DNA of 64,000 nucleotides from Acidobacteriota bacterium. Its GTDB lineage: Bacteria; Pseudomonadota; Alphaproteobacteria; Caulobacterales; Hyphomonadaceae. Each line of letters starts with the position of its first letter. Positions within the stretch are counted from its first letter, which is position 1. The position numbers were made by a program, and so were the translations under genes. The stretch lies in assembly GCA_016712445.1 (NCBI GenBank), contig JADJRB010000001.1:1922001-1986000 (forward strand). Direction: 5' to 3'. Positions 16,845 to 25,268 of this stretch are shown here, one piece after another. The notes beneath the pieces are model-generated. The model searched no databases. It saw nothing but the letters and a program-made list of their open reading frames with translations, and was not told where the DNA came from.

Positions 16845-18079
16845 TGTTCGAACACGACCCCACAGACCCGCACGAAGTCGGCCTCAATGCAGACCGCCTC
16901 GCGGCGATGCCTGGCTATTTCAAGGAAAACTACATCGACACCGGCAAGCTGCCCTGCATGGGCCTGCTGGTCTCGCGCGGTGGTGAGATTGCGCATGAGA
17001 GTTATACCGGCACGACCGAGATGGGCGGCGACAAGCCGATTGGTCCGGACACGATCTTCCGCATCTATTCGATGACCAAGCCGATCACGACGCTCGCCAT
17101 CATGATGCTGGTCGAGGAATGCAAGCTGCGGCTCGACCATCCGGTCAGCCGCTACATTCCCGAATACAAGAACGCGATGGTCTGGGACGGCGGCACCGCC
17201 GCGGCGCCGAAACTGCGCAAGCCCGACCGCGAGATGCAGGTGCTCGATCTCGTCACCCACACCTCCGGCCTCACCTATGGCTTCCTGTTCCAGGATGAAA
17301 CCGACGAGATCTACCGCCGCGAAAAGGTCGGCCACCCGAAAGACACGCTGCAGGACATGGCGCGCCAGATCGGCCAGCTGCCGCTGGCCTTCTCTCCGGG
17401 TACGGAATGGCGCTACAGCCATTCGATTGATGTGCTCGGCGCGATTGTCGAGATTGTCAGCGGGCAGCCGCTCGACGAATTCTTCAAGGAGCGTATCTTC
17501 GGACCGCTCGGCATGCAGGACACGGACTTCTGGGTGCCGCCCGAGAAGATCCACCGCCTGATGGCCTGCTACCAGAAAGACGCGCAGACCGGCGAGACGA
17601 CCCTCGCCGATCCGGCCGGCGCGGCCTCCAAGCTCTATGCGAAACGCCCGAACCTGCTGAACGCCGGCGGCGGACTTGTCTCCACCATGCGGGACTATCA
17701 CCGCTTTGCGCTGATGCTGATGCGCGGCGGCACGCTGGACGGCGCACGCATCATCAGCCCCAAGACCTGGGAGTTCATGCACCAGAATCACCTGCCAGAT
17801 GGCAACACGATGCGCAGCATGGGCCGCTCGGCCTTCACCGAAGTCATGGCCGACGGCGTCGGCTTCGGCATCGGGGGTTCGGTGGTGACGGACTATGTGC
17901 AGACCCGCCAGCCGGGCAGCAATGGCACGTTCAGCTGGGGCGGGCTGGCCTCGACCTTCTTCTGGATCGATTCCGAGGAAGAGATCATCGCCATCCAGGC
18001 CACGCAGCTGATGCCATCCTCCACCTATCCGATGCGGATGCAATTCCAGCAACTCGTCTACGCGGCGATTGACTGGTGA
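16844..18079 (+). CDS. Serine hydrolase of the beta-lactamase/esterase (class C-like) family
   Basis: A 411-residue soluble protein with the serine-hydrolase triad motifs of class C beta-lactamases and EstB-type esterases: SMTK (nucleophile Ser, about residue 76), YSHS in place of Y-x-N, and a C-terminal GTFSWGG box. LVTHTSGLTYGF, GQLPLAFSPGTEW and LLNAGGGLVSTMRDY are typical surrounding segments. No signal peptide is evident, so it is probably a cytoplasmic esterase, transesterase or amide hydrolase instead of an antibiotic-degrading enzyme. Its start overlaps the acyl-CoA dehydrogenase stop by one base, supporting a shared metabolic role. Confidence 0.9.
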   Translation: MFEHDPTDPHEVGLNADRLAAMPGYFKENYIDTGKLPCMGLLVSRGGEIAHESYTGTTEMGGDKPIGPDTIFRIYSMTKPITTLAIMMLVEECKLRLDHPVSRYIPEYKNAMVWDGGTAAAPKLRKPDREMQVLDLVTHTSGLTYGFLFQDETDEIYRREKVGHPKDTLQDMARQIGQLPLAFSPGTEWRYSHSIDVLGAIVEIVSGQPLDEFFKERIFGPLGMQDTDFWVPPEKIHRLMACYQKDAQTGETTLADPAGAASKLYAKRPNLLNAGGGLVSTMRDYHRFALMLMRGGTLDGARIISPKTWEFMHQNHLPDGNTMRSMGRSAFTEVMADGVGFGIGGSVVTDYVQTRQPGSNGTFSWGGLASTFFWIDSEEEIIAIQATQLMPSSTYPMRMQFQQLVYAAIDW

Positions 18080-18080
18080 G

Positions 18081-18689
18081 ATGACTTGGCTTCGGTTTCT
18101 CCTCTGCATAACGACGATGCTACCGGCAGCATTGTCCGCTTACGGACAGGCGCTGAGGCAACCAGAATTACTCTCGCGCTATCATCATTTGATCGCGGAG
18201 TTTGACCGATCGGGATTTGTAGCTTTCGAAAAAGACTACCTTGCCGAGCTTGGACCGAATGGCGATCCATGCCTTTTTGGCTGCAATTCGGGCTTCTCGG
18301 GAAACAGCCCTGATGTGCACGGTGACGGCTATCGCGAATTCCTCATTCGCACCGACATTGTTGTGCTCGCGCGAATGCTTCACTACCCCGCGAGCGCACT
18401 GGATAATCTGGAGCGGTCCACGAATCTTCTGCTGACGTATCACAAATCCTATCTTGAAAACGACCCATACGGAGGGTCATCGGCCGGTCTTGATGAACGT
18501 TTTTGGGATGCAGCTTGGAAAGATTATGCAGGCTGCGTTGGTACCCTTATCCCGCCGGTTCTGCATGCAGCCGTCCTCCGCGGAGAGGTGCAGCAGTTAA
18601 AGTATCGCTTTTCGTTGTCTCCCGAGGACAAGCAGAGACTTAGCTTGATTGATCAGACGCTGAGAGAGATGTATGGAGAAAATGACTGA
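18081..18689 (+). CDS. Uncharacterised exported protein, GC-poor compared with neighbours
   Basis: A 202-residue protein starting two bases after the serine hydrolase. The first 25 residues look like a Sec signal (FLLCITTMLPAALSAYG). The remainder is helical and polar, with Cys in GDPCLFGCNSGFSG and DYAGCVGTLIP, and no recognised domain. Wobble positions carry far more A and T than in neighbouring genes, suggesting recent acquisition or a lineage-specific gene. It nevertheless sits in frame-tight contact with the genes on both sides, and its last 17 bases overlap the next ORF. The in-frame TTG at 18069 is a weaker alternative start. Confidence 0.65.
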   Translation: MTWLRFLLCITTMLPAALSAYGQALRQPELLSRYHHLIAEFDRSGFVAFEKDYLAELGPNGDPCLFGCNSGFSGNSPDVHGDGYREFLIRTDIVVLARMLHYPASALDNLERSTNLLLTYHKSYLENDPYGGSSAGLDERFWDAAWKDYAGCVGTLIPPVLHAAVLRGEVQQLKYRFSLSPEDKQRLSLIDQTLREMYGEND

Positions 18690-18939
18690 AGCAAAGCCAG
18701 CCTCGGTCCGGGAAGCAATCCTCTCGCTTACCGCCGCCAAAGGCGCGGGCAAGACGATTGCGCCGGAAGACGCCGCCAAGGCGGTCAGCCCGGAGAATTT
18801 CGTGCGTGTGCTGAAGGATGTGCGCGCCGAAGCGATCCGCCTGCACAAGGCAGGTGCCATCGCGATCTACCGGAAAGGCAAACCGGTGGATGACCCGGAT
18901 ACGTTCAAGGGCGTTTACCGGCTCGGCCTGCCGGCCTGA
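18673..18939 (+). CDS. DUF3253 family small protein
   Basis: An 88-residue soluble protein with the layout of the DUF3253 family: a helical start (VREAILSLTAAKG), APEDAAKAVSPENF, then RVLKDVRAEAIRLHKAGAIAIYRKGKPV and a short YRL end. The family resembles a winged-helix fold with unknown role. The first ATG (18673) follows a GAGAGA tract; the second (18682) has GGAG only three bases away, so the exact start is unsettled. It overlaps the preceding orphan gene and its stop overlaps the TfoX-like start. Confidence 0.78.
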   Translation: MEKMTEAKPASVREAILSLTAAKGAGKTIAPEDAAKAVSPENFVRVLKDVRAEAIRLHKAGAIAIYRKGKPVDDPDTFKGVYRLGLPA

Positions 18940-19313
18940 TGGCAAAGGCGCCGGACCCGTTCCACGAGTTCGTGGCCGAACTCTTCCACGGCCTCGGCCC
19001 GGTCACGATCAAGCGCATGTTCGGCGGCGCCGGCGTCTGGCAGGACGGCGTGATGTTCGCGCTGCTGGCGGATGACACGATCTTCCTGAAGGCGGACCCG
19101 GCCTTGCGCGCCGCGCTGACCGAGGAAGGCAGCTACCCGTTCGTCTGGGAGCGTCCCTCCGACAGCAAGCAGATCGATCTCGGCTATGTCAGCCTGCCAT
19201 CTTCGGCGCTCGACGACGCGGATGAAGCAGTGACCTGGGGACGCAAGGCACTCGGCGTTGCGAGAGAAGCGAAGCTGAAGGCGCCGCCGCCAAGGAAGCG
19301 GAAAAAGGTCTAG
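18939..19313 (+). CDS. TfoX N-terminal domain protein
   Basis: A 124-residue protein containing one TfoX-N domain: VTIKRMFGGAGVWQDGVMFALL followed by TIFLKADP and the Y-x-F-x-x-ER and GYVSLP segments. In gammaproteobacteria the two-domain TfoX/Sxy controls competence; single-domain homologues in alphaproteobacteria are of unknown function. The basic tail (KAPPPRKRKKV) could contact nucleic acid. The start overlaps the DUF3253 stop by one base, and the end overlaps a convergent gene by four bases. Confidence 0.87.
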   Translation: MAKAPDPFHEFVAELFHGLGPVTIKRMFGGAGVWQDGVMFALLADDTIFLKADPALRAALTEEGSYPFVWERPSDSKQIDLGYVSLPSSALDDADEAVTWGRKALGVAREAKLKAPPPRKRKKV

Positions 19314-19798
19314 GCCACCGCCGGCCGGCGGGCCGGTTGCTCCAGCGAGAAGGCGTACTCGGACGAGCCATGCTGGCGCAGGTGCTGCAGGCGTTGCCAG
19401 CCATCCTCGAGCGTGAAGCGCTCCCCTTTCGGGGCCCACCACATCACGAAGCCGGGGCCGTCGCTGCGGTCGATCTCGTTGGCGAGGCGGCGCATGCCGG
19501 GCGGGTGGGTGCGGCCATTGTGGCTGAAGGCCTTCAGGTCTTCCATCGAGCGCCAGACGGCGAGGGTGGAGATGTCCGGCGCGCGCCATTCCGGCGGATA
19601 CGGGAACGCATTCGTGAATCCGCGCCAGCTGCCATCCGGGCAGCGCAGGCCGTGGTCGTGGTGGACGAGGCCCTCGAACGCGTCGCCGTCCTTGAAAATG
19701 CGGGGCAGCAGCGCGACAAAAACCTGAACGAATTCATTGCTGAAGTCGAACTTTCCCATTGGGCGCGCGCAATTGAAGTGCACCAGCCTGTAGTCCAT
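19310..19798 (-). CDS. DUF3291 domain protein
   Basis: A 162-residue soluble protein matching the DUF3291 pattern: LVHFNCARP at the start, GLVHHDHGLRCPDGSW-like polar loops, STLAVWRSMEDLKAFSHNG, then MWWAPKGERFTLEDGWQRL and an ending with LRQHGSSEYAFSLEQ. This fold is related to dimeric alpha/beta-barrel monooxygenase-like proteins; the biological role is not established. It converges with the TfoX-like gene with a four-base overlap. Confidence 0.82.
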   Translation of the reverse strand: MDYRLVHFNCARPMGKFDFSNEFVQVFVALLPRIFKDGDAFEGLVHHDHGLRCPDGSWRGFTNAFPYPPEWRAPDISTLAVWRSMEDLKAFSHNGRTHPPGMRRLANEIDRSDGPGFVMWWAPKGERFTLEDGWQRLQHLRQHGSSEYAFSLEQPARRPAVA

Positions 19799-19893
19799 GG
19801 CGTCCGCCCCGAATATCCATCCGGGGCGAACCGTATCCTGAAATGAGTTTCGTAATCTTTAAGGGAAACGAAATTCCGGCCTGCAATCTGAAG

Positions 19894-20694
19894 TTACTTG
19901 CCTTTGAACTCGGCGGGTCGCTTCTGCAGGAAGGCGGAAACGCCTTCGCGGAAGTCGGATGTGCGCCCTGCCGTGCGCTGGGCGATGCGCTCATTGTGCA
20001 GGGCGGCGCCGAAATCGTCGTCGCAGGCGTCCCAGATGCACTGCCGCGCCAGCGACAGCGCCACGGTCGGACCGGTAGCGAGCTTCTGGGCAAATTCCTT
20101 CGCCGTCTCCATCAGCTTGGCATCCTCGACCACGCGGTTGACGAGGCCCCATTGCATCGCCGTTTCGGCCGGCAGCTTTTCACCCAGAAGTGCCATCTCC
20201 ATGGCGCGCACGCGGCCGATCGTCTTGGCGAGCAGGTAGCTGGAGCCGCCATCCGGCACGAGGCCGATGCGGCGGAAAGCCTGGAGGAAGTAGGCGCTCT
20301 TCCCGGCGATCACGAGATCGCCCATCAGGCCGATCGCGCAGCCGACACCGGCGGCGGCCCCGTTCACGGCAGTGATCACCGGATGGGGATGTTCGCGGAT
20401 GGCGGTAACCAGCGGATTGTAGAACGCATCGAGCGCCTTGCCGGCATCTGGCTGCGAATCAGGATGCGCGATCGACGGGCCGGATCCCATGCCGCCGAGG
20501 TTTGCGCCGGAGCAGAAGCCGCGGCCCTTGCCGGTGAGGATCGTGCAACGCGCCTCGGCGGCCGCGACTTCAAAGGCGTGCAGCAGTTCGATGGCCGTAT
20601 CGACGCCGCAAGCGTTCAGCGTCTTGTCGTCATCAAAGGCGATGACCGCGATGTCGCCGTCGCGCTCGTAGGAAATCTTCTCGTACTTGGCCAT
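19894..20694 (-). CDS. Enoyl-CoA hydratase/isomerase family protein
   Basis: A 266-residue crotonase-fold protein. The oxyanion-hole segments are ILTGKGRGFCSGANLGGMG and AVNGAAAGVGCAIGLMGD. The first catalytic Glu position of classical hydratases is not clearly occupied, while RIGLVPDGGSSYLL retains Asp; this pattern favours an isomerase or a related enoyl-CoA enzyme. Start 20694 is chosen because the upstream 34 codons have no ribosome site, whereas GGGAGACCGCCGG precedes this ATG. It diverges from the aldehyde dehydrogenase gene across 167 bases. Confidence 0.9.
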   Translation of the reverse strand: MAKYEKISYERDGDIAVIAFDDDKTLNACGVDTAIELLHAFEVAAAEARCTILTGKGRGFCSGANLGGMGSGPSIAHPDSQPDAGKALDAFYNPLVTAIREHPHPVITAVNGAAAGVGCAIGLMGDLVIAGKSAYFLQAFRRIGLVPDGGSSYLLAKTIGRVRAMEMALLGEKLPAETAMQWGLVNRVVEDAKLMETAKEFAQKLATGPTVALSLARQCIWDACDDDFGAALHNERIAQRTAGRTSDFREGVSAFLQKRPAEFKGK

Positions 20695-20808
20695 CCGGCG
20701 GTCTCCCTTGTGTCGAATTGGGCCTGAATTACCGCGATTGACCCACCCCGTGAACGCCTCACGCAGGGGCAAGGCTTGCCCGGGGGAATGGCGCAAACGC
20801 TGAACAGG

Positions 20809-20838
20809 CGCTACACTGTTTACAACGCTACAGGTTCA
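20809..20838. promoter_or_regulatory. Direct repeat CGCTACA with period 17 before the aldehyde dehydrogenase gene
   Basis: CGCTACA occurs at 20809-20815 and 20826-20832, and the pair is framed by TGAAC (20801-20805) and GTTCA (20834-20838). It lies 24-53 bases upstream of the ATG at 20862. A regulator binding site is possible; nothing assigns a family. Confidence 0.3.
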
Positions 20839-20861
20839 CACGTCACACTTGGAGATTCGTC

Positions 20862-22298
20862 ATGGCCCTCGACGGCACCCCCGGCACCGGAATGCGCGCG
20901 TTGCTCGACAAGCAGAAAGCCGCTCACCTGCGCGACGGCATTCCGTCTGTCGCCAAACGGATCGAGTGGCTCGACAAGTCGATCGACCTGCTTGCCACGC
21001 ATGGTGATGCGTTCAACGATGCGATGTGTGCGGACTTTGGCCACCGCTCGAAAGACCAGTCGAACCTCACCGACATCGCCGGCTCCATCGGCGCGCTGAA
21101 ACACGCGAAGAAACACCTGGCCCAGTGGATGAAATCCGAGAAGCGCAAGGTGGAGTTCCCGCTCGGCCTGCTCGGCTCCAAGGCCGAAGTGCAGTACCAG
21201 CCTAAGGGCGTGATCGGTGTGCTCTCGCCTTGGAACTTCCCGGTCAACCTGACCTTCACGCCGCTCGCCGGCATCTTCGCGGCAGGCAATCGCACGATGA
21301 TCAAGCCGTCGGAATTCACCGAGGCGACCTCGCAGCTGATGAAGGAGCTGATCGCGAAATACTATTCGCCGGAAGAATGCGTCGTCGTCACCGGCGGCCC
21401 GGACGCGGGCGCGGAATTCACCAAACTGCCGTTCGACCACATCCTGTTCACCGGCGCGACTTCGATTGCACATCATGTCATGCGCGCCGCCGCCGACAAT
21501 CTCGTGCCGCTCACACTTGAGCTTGGCGGCAAGTCGCCGGTCATCCTCGGCCGCTCGGCCGACATGCAGAAAGCCGCCAACCGCATCATGGCCGGCAAGA
21601 CGCTGAACGCCGGCCAGATCTGCCTCGCGCCGGACTATGCCTTCGTGCCGAAGGAAAAGACCCAGGAATTCGTCGGCGCCGCAACCCGCGCGGTCGAGAC
21701 GATGTATGCCTCCGGCCTGAAGGACAATGACGACTACACCTCGGTCATCAACCAGCGCCACTTCGACCGGATCCAGGGCTATCTCGAAGACGCGCGGTCC
21801 AAGGGCGCGCAGGTGATCGAGATCAATCCGAAGGCGGAGAATTTCGCCCAGCAGCCGCACCACAAGATTCCGCCGCACATCATCGTCGATCCGACCGACG
21901 ACATGAAGGTGATGCAGGACGAGATCTTCGGGCCGATCCTGCCGATCAAGTCCTACAACGATGCCAAGGATGCGGTCGCCTACATCAACGCCCATCCGCG
22001 TCCGCTCGGTCTCTATTACTTCGGAGAGGACGCCGCCGAGAAAGACCTTGTACTGAACAACACCACGTCCGGCGGCGTGACGGTCAATGACGTGATTTTC
22101 CACGTGGCACAGGAAGACCTGCCTTTCGGCGGCGTTGGCCCGGCCGGTATGGGCTCTTACCATGGCCGCGACGGCTTCCTGGAGTTCAGCCACAAGAAGG
22201 CGATCTACACCCAGACCGGCAGCGAGTTGCTGGCGATGATGCGTCCGCCTTACGGCGACAAGTACCGCGCGCAGGTCAAAGGCCGGATGAAGAAGTAG
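20862..22298 (+). CDS. Coniferyl aldehyde dehydrogenase
   Basis: A 478-residue NAD(P)-dependent aldehyde dehydrogenase of the coniferyl aldehyde dehydrogenase (CalB) type, converting coniferaldehyde or similar aldehydes to acids. Key segments are GVIGVLSPWNFPVNLTF, FTGATSIAHHVM, LELGGKSPVIL with E220, and NAGQICLAPDYAFV with the nucleophile C254. The nine or so residues between the Cys and the following strand, and the absence of an N-terminal helix of other classes, fit this short ALDH class (470-480 residues). The real substrate could also be a long-chain aldehyde. TTGGAGATTCGTC precedes the start; an 11-bp hairpin follows the stop. Confidence 0.88.
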   Translation: MALDGTPGTGMRALLDKQKAAHLRDGIPSVAKRIEWLDKSIDLLATHGDAFNDAMCADFGHRSKDQSNLTDIAGSIGALKHAKKHLAQWMKSEKRKVEFPLGLLGSKAEVQYQPKGVIGVLSPWNFPVNLTFTPLAGIFAAGNRTMIKPSEFTEATSQLMKELIAKYYSPEECVVVTGGPDAGAEFTKLPFDHILFTGATSIAHHVMRAAADNLVPLTLELGGKSPVILGRSADMQKAANRIMAGKTLNAGQICLAPDYAFVPKEKTQEFVGAATRAVETMYASGLKDNDDYTSVINQRHFDRIQGYLEDARSKGAQVIEINPKAENFAQQPHHKIPPHIIVDPTDDMKVMQDEIFGPILPIKSYNDAKDAVAYINAHPRPLGLYYFGEDAAEKDLVLNNTTSGGVTVNDVIFHVAQEDLPFGGVGPAGMGSYHGRDGFLEFSHKKAIYTQTGSELLAMMRPPYGDKYRAQVKGRMKK

Positions 22299-22305
22299 AC
22301 GGAAG

Positions 22306-22329
22306 GGCGCCCTCCCCCGGGAGGGCGCC
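22306..22329. terminator. Bidirectional terminator-like hairpin between convergent genes
   Basis: A perfect 11-bp stem (22306-22316 with 22319-22329) lies eight bases after the aldehyde dehydrogenase stop and 15 bases before the end of the convergent VOC gene. No T-run follows on either strand, so it may act as a processing or Rho-assisted stop. Confidence 0.7.
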
Positions 22330-22343
22330 GCCCCGAAATTCCG

Positions 22344-22730
22344 TCAGTCCCCGGAAGGGGGCTCCCACAGCTCGATCGGGTTGCCCTCGGGATCGTGGAC
22401 GCGGGCGAAGCGTCCGGTCTCCGGCGTGTCCCATTCCTTGCGCGTCTCGACCGCGATACCGGCTGCGCGCAGGGAGGCGAGCAGGGCGTCGAGACCGCTG
22501 ACGCGGAAGTTCAGCATGTAGGACTTTCCCGCCGGCCAGTAATCGGTCGCCGCCTTGAACGGCGCGAACACGACCGGCCCGGATTCGACTTGCCAGAACC
22601 ACTCGTCTGCGACCTTGGTGCCGGTGCCGTTGTGTCCGGCGCCCACGGCAAGGTGCTGGTCATACCAGGCGCCCAGCGCCTCCGGATTCTCGGCGCGGAA
22701 GAACACGCCCCCAATTCCCAATACCGGCAT
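22344..22730 (-). CDS. VOC family glyoxalase-like protein
   Basis: A 128-residue protein with VOC features: GIGGVFFRAENPEALGAWYDQHL, then FRVSGLDALLASLRAAGIAV, and the closing RVHDPEGNPIELWEP with the Glu that is a metal ligand in the family. This makes it more likely to be metal-binding than the VOC gene at 2919. The ATG at 22730 is preceded by GAGGTCGCG and starts right before the first strand; the frame extends 19 codons further upstream without support. No substrate can be inferred. Confidence 0.83.
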   Translation of the reverse strand: MPVLGIGGVFFRAENPEALGAWYDQHLAVGAGHNGTGTKVADEWFWQVESGPVVFAPFKAATDYWPAGKSYMLNFRVSGLDALLASLRAAGIAVETRKEWDTPETGRFARVHDPEGNPIELWEPPSGD

Positions 22731-22802
22731 CGCGACCTCACTTGGCTGATCCGCCCGCATCAACTGCCTTTCCGGTAGCGGCGTCAACCGCCCGGCCGCG
22801 CG

Positions 22803-23576
22803 CTAGGCGAGCGGCATCCACAGCATGCCGCGCAGGCTCGCGCCTTGCGCATCCTGTCCGCCGCCGAGGCCCAGCACGAGCGGGCCTTGAGGGGCAGGTG
22901 TGTAGGTGCGGAACACGCGGTCCCAGAGGGACAGGGCATTGCCATAGTTGGAGTCCATCTCGGCACGGAGGATGGAGTGGTGCGTCCGGTGCATCTCCGG
23001 CGTCACGACCACCAGCCGCAAGGCGCGTTCAAGCCGGCCGGGCAGGCGGACGTTGGCGTGCGTGAACAGGGCCATCAGGCCGAGCAGGATCTCGTATCCG
23101 AGCGCTGCGGCTACCGGCGCGCCGAGGGCGAACACCACGGCCGCTTTCCACGCCATCGAAACGGCCGCCTCAAACGGGTGGAAGCGCAGGCCGCTGGTCA
23201 CGTCGAGGTCGCGGTCGGCATGGTGCACGCGGTGCAGGCGCCAGAGCAGCGGCGCCTTGTGCATGGCAAGGTGCTGCGCCCAAACGGCGAGGTCCATCAG
23301 CACAAGGACGAGCGAGGCGACAAGCCAGGCCGGCAGCGTGAGCTGGTTGAACAGGCCAAAGCCCGCCTCGCCCGCCGCCAGCGCCGCGCCGGCCACCGTC
23401 GCCGGACCCATCAGGCGCACGGCCAGCGACGAGACGCCGCCGAGTGACAGGTTGGTGATCCAGCGCCCGAGGCGCGGCAGGACGCGGGCCCGGGCAGGAA
23501 AAGCGGCTTCAAGCAGGGCGAACAGGCTCAGTCCGCCAAGCGTCAGGCAAAGGCGGAGGATCGTTTCGGAACTCAA
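22803..23576 (-). CDS. Sterol desaturase/fatty acid hydroxylase family membrane protein
   Basis: A 257-residue membrane protein with three or four hydrophobic segments and the His clusters of the family: HLAMHK, HRVHHADRD and HRTHHS, with a further His near THANVRLP. These residues bind a di-iron centre that hydroxylates or desaturates lipids. The order and spacing match the bacterial sterol desaturase group, which also includes alkylglycerol monooxygenase relatives. The apparent start codon is TTG at 23576; no strong ribosome site is visible and an internal start is possible. It runs in the same direction as the DEAD-box gene, 21 bases downstream of it. Confidence 0.87.
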   Translation of the reverse strand: MSSETILRLCLTLGGLSLFALLEAAFPARARVLPRLGRWITNLSLGGVSSLAVRLMGPATVAGAALAAGEAGFGLFNQLTLPAWLVASLVLVLMDLAVWAQHLAMHKAPLLWRLHRVHHADRDLDVTSGLRFHPFEAAVSMAWKAAVVFALGAPVAAALGYEILLGLMALFTHANVRLPGRLERALRLVVVTPEMHRTHHSILRAEMDSNYGNALSLWDRVFRTYTPAPQGPLVLGLGGGQDAQGASLRGMLWMPLA

Positions 23577-23597
23577 ACGATATGCCGCCCGTGTGGA

Positions 23598-25268
23598 TCA
23601 GCGCTTCTTCAGGAAGCCGGGAACGTCCGAGCCGAAGCCTTTGACGCGGTCCGGTGCCGGCTCGAGGATCAGGTCGTCGTCCTTGCGCTTGAAGTCGCGC
23701 TGCGGGCGGTCGCGCTTTTCGCTGCGGTCGCGGTCGGTGCGTTCCGTGCGCTCGGTGGTGCGATCAGAGCGCTCGGGGCGCTCGGGGCGCTCCGCGCGCG
23801 GTTGCTCGCTGCGCTCACCGCGCGGTGCGTCGCCGCGATCCCGGCGTCTGCCGCCGCGCGGGCCGCGTTCCCGTTTCGGTGCATCCTCGCGGGCAGCAGG
23901 TGCCTCCGCAACAACGGCTTCGTCCGATTCAGCGACAACGGTTTCCGCGGCAACGGCTTCCACAGCGGCTGGCGCATCCTCGCTGCGCTCCCGGCGGCGC
24001 GGGCCGCGATCACCGCGATCACCGCGTTCGCCGCGGCCACCCCGGCCCCGGTCGCGCTCACGTCCACCGCGCTTGTCGCCGCGGTCGCGCTTTTCTTCCG
24101 GCGGAAGGTCCTTCAGTTCTTCGAGCAGGCCCTCGGGCATGAATTCCTTCACGTCCTGCTTGATCATCTTGAGCACGAAGCCCCAGGATTTTTCATCGCC
24201 CGGCGAGACCAGCGTGTAGCTTTCGCCGCTGCGGCCTGCGCGGCCGGTGCGGCCGATGCGGTGGATGTAGTCTTCGTCTTTCGGCGGCGGGCCGAAGTTG
24301 AACACATGGCCGACATCCGGAATGTCGAGGCCGCGTGCGGCGACGTCCGAGGCGACGAGCAGTTTCAGCGAACCATCGCGGAAGCGCTGCAGCGTATCGG
24401 AGCGCACGGATTGCGGCAGGTCGCCGTGGATCGGCGCGGCGTCGTGGCCGTGCTTGGTCAGCGAGGCGGCGACGATGTCCACCTCAACCTTGCGGTTGCA
24501 GAACACGATGCCGTTCTTCACGTTGCAGGACTCGATCACGCGGCGCAGCGCCGTGCGGCGGGCTTTGCCATCGTTCGTAGGCAGATGAACGACGTGCTGG
24601 GTGATGGTCTTGGCAGCGTCGGTCGGGCGCGCCACTTCGATCTTCTTCGGATCTTTTTGGAAGGTCTTCGCAAGGCGCTGGATATCGCTCGGGAAGGTCG
24701 CCGAGAACAGCAGCGTCTGGCGGCCGGGCGGAAGTTTCGAGCAGATCTTCTCGATGTCGGGAATGAAGCCCATGTCGAGCATCCGGTCCGCTTCGTCGAT
24801 GATCAGCGTCTCGACGCCCATCAGGAGGAGCTTGCCGCGGTCGAACTGGTCCATCAGGCGGCCGGGCGTGGCGATCAGCACGTCCACGCCGCGTTGCAGC
24901 AGCACTTCCTGTTCCTTGAAGCTGACACCGCCGATCAGCAGCGCCATCGTCAGCTTGAGGTATTTGCCATACTTCTCGAAGTTCTCGGCAACCTGCGCCG
25001 CAAGCTCGCGCGTCGGGCAGAGGATCAGGCAGCGCGGCATCCGGGCGCGGGCGCGGCCGGTGGAAAGGCGCTGGATCATCGGCAGCACGAAGGCTGCCGT
25101 CTTGCCGGTGCCGGTCTGCGCAATGCCGGTCACGTCGCCGCCCATGGCGATGTGCGGGATGGCTTCGGCCTGGATCGGGGTCGGGATCGTGTAGCCGGAT
25201 TCCGTCACGGCCTTGAGGATGTTCTCGGCCAGGCCGAGATCAGCGAAAGTCACTTGAGTCTGAGTCAA
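23598..25268 (-). CDS. DEAD-box RNA helicase, RhlE-like, with a basic repetitive C-terminal tail
   Basis: A 556-residue ATP-dependent RNA helicase. Motifs are in order: Q motif PTPIQAEAIP, motif I GIAQTGTGKTAAF, Ia PTRELAAQ, Ib TPGRLMD, II DEADRMLD, III SATF, V ASDVAARGLDIPD, VI HRIGRTGRAG. Residues from about 380 onward form a low-complexity tail rich in R, G, D and E (repeats such as RGERGDRGDRG and RPERPERS), typical of RNA-binding extensions. Family members remodel structured RNA in ribosome assembly or cold adaptation. The apparent TTG start (25268) has GGAG eight bases away; GTG at 25253 is the alternative. The TIR-FGE gene diverges across 279 bases in which I see no named element. Confidence 0.93.
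   Translation of the reverse strand: MTQTQVTFADLGLAENILKAVTESGYTIPTPIQAEAIPHIAMGGDVTGIAQTGTGKTAAFVLPMIQRLSTGRARARMPRCLILCPTRELAAQVAENFEKYGKYLKLTMALLIGGVSFKEQEVLLQRGVDVLIATPGRLMDQFDRGKLLLMGVETLIIDEADRMLDMGFIPDIEKICSKLPPGRQTLLFSATFPSDIQRLAKTFQKDPKKIEVARPTDAAKTITQHVVHLPTNDGKARRTALRRVIESCNVKNGIVFCNRKVEVDIVAASLTKHGHDAAPIHGDLPQSVRSDTLQRFRDGSLKLLVASDVAARGLDIPDVGHVFNFGPPPKDEDYIHRIGRTGRAGRSGESYTLVSPGDEKSWGFVLKMIKQDVKEFMPEGLLEELKDLPPEEKRDRGDKRGGRERDRGRGGRGERGDRGDRGPRRRERSEDAPAAVEAVAAETVVAESDEAVVAEAPAAREDAPKRERGPRGGRRRDRGDAPRGERSEQPRAERPERPERSDRTTERTERTDRDRSEKRDRPQRDFKRKDDDLILEPAPDRVKGFGSDVPGFLKKR

Noticed and set aside
15887..18079. A 730-codon ORF that could look like a fusion of acyl-CoA dehydrogenase and serine hydrolase
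   Set aside because: The first 319 codons are out of frame with the dehydrogenase and encode shadow sequence. The hydrolase begins at its own ATG (16844) overlapping the dehydrogenase stop.
23690..24110. Tandem short repeats that could suggest a CRISPR array or satellite
   Set aside because: They are in frame with the DEAD-box helicase and encode its R/G/D/E tail. There are no regular unique spacers.
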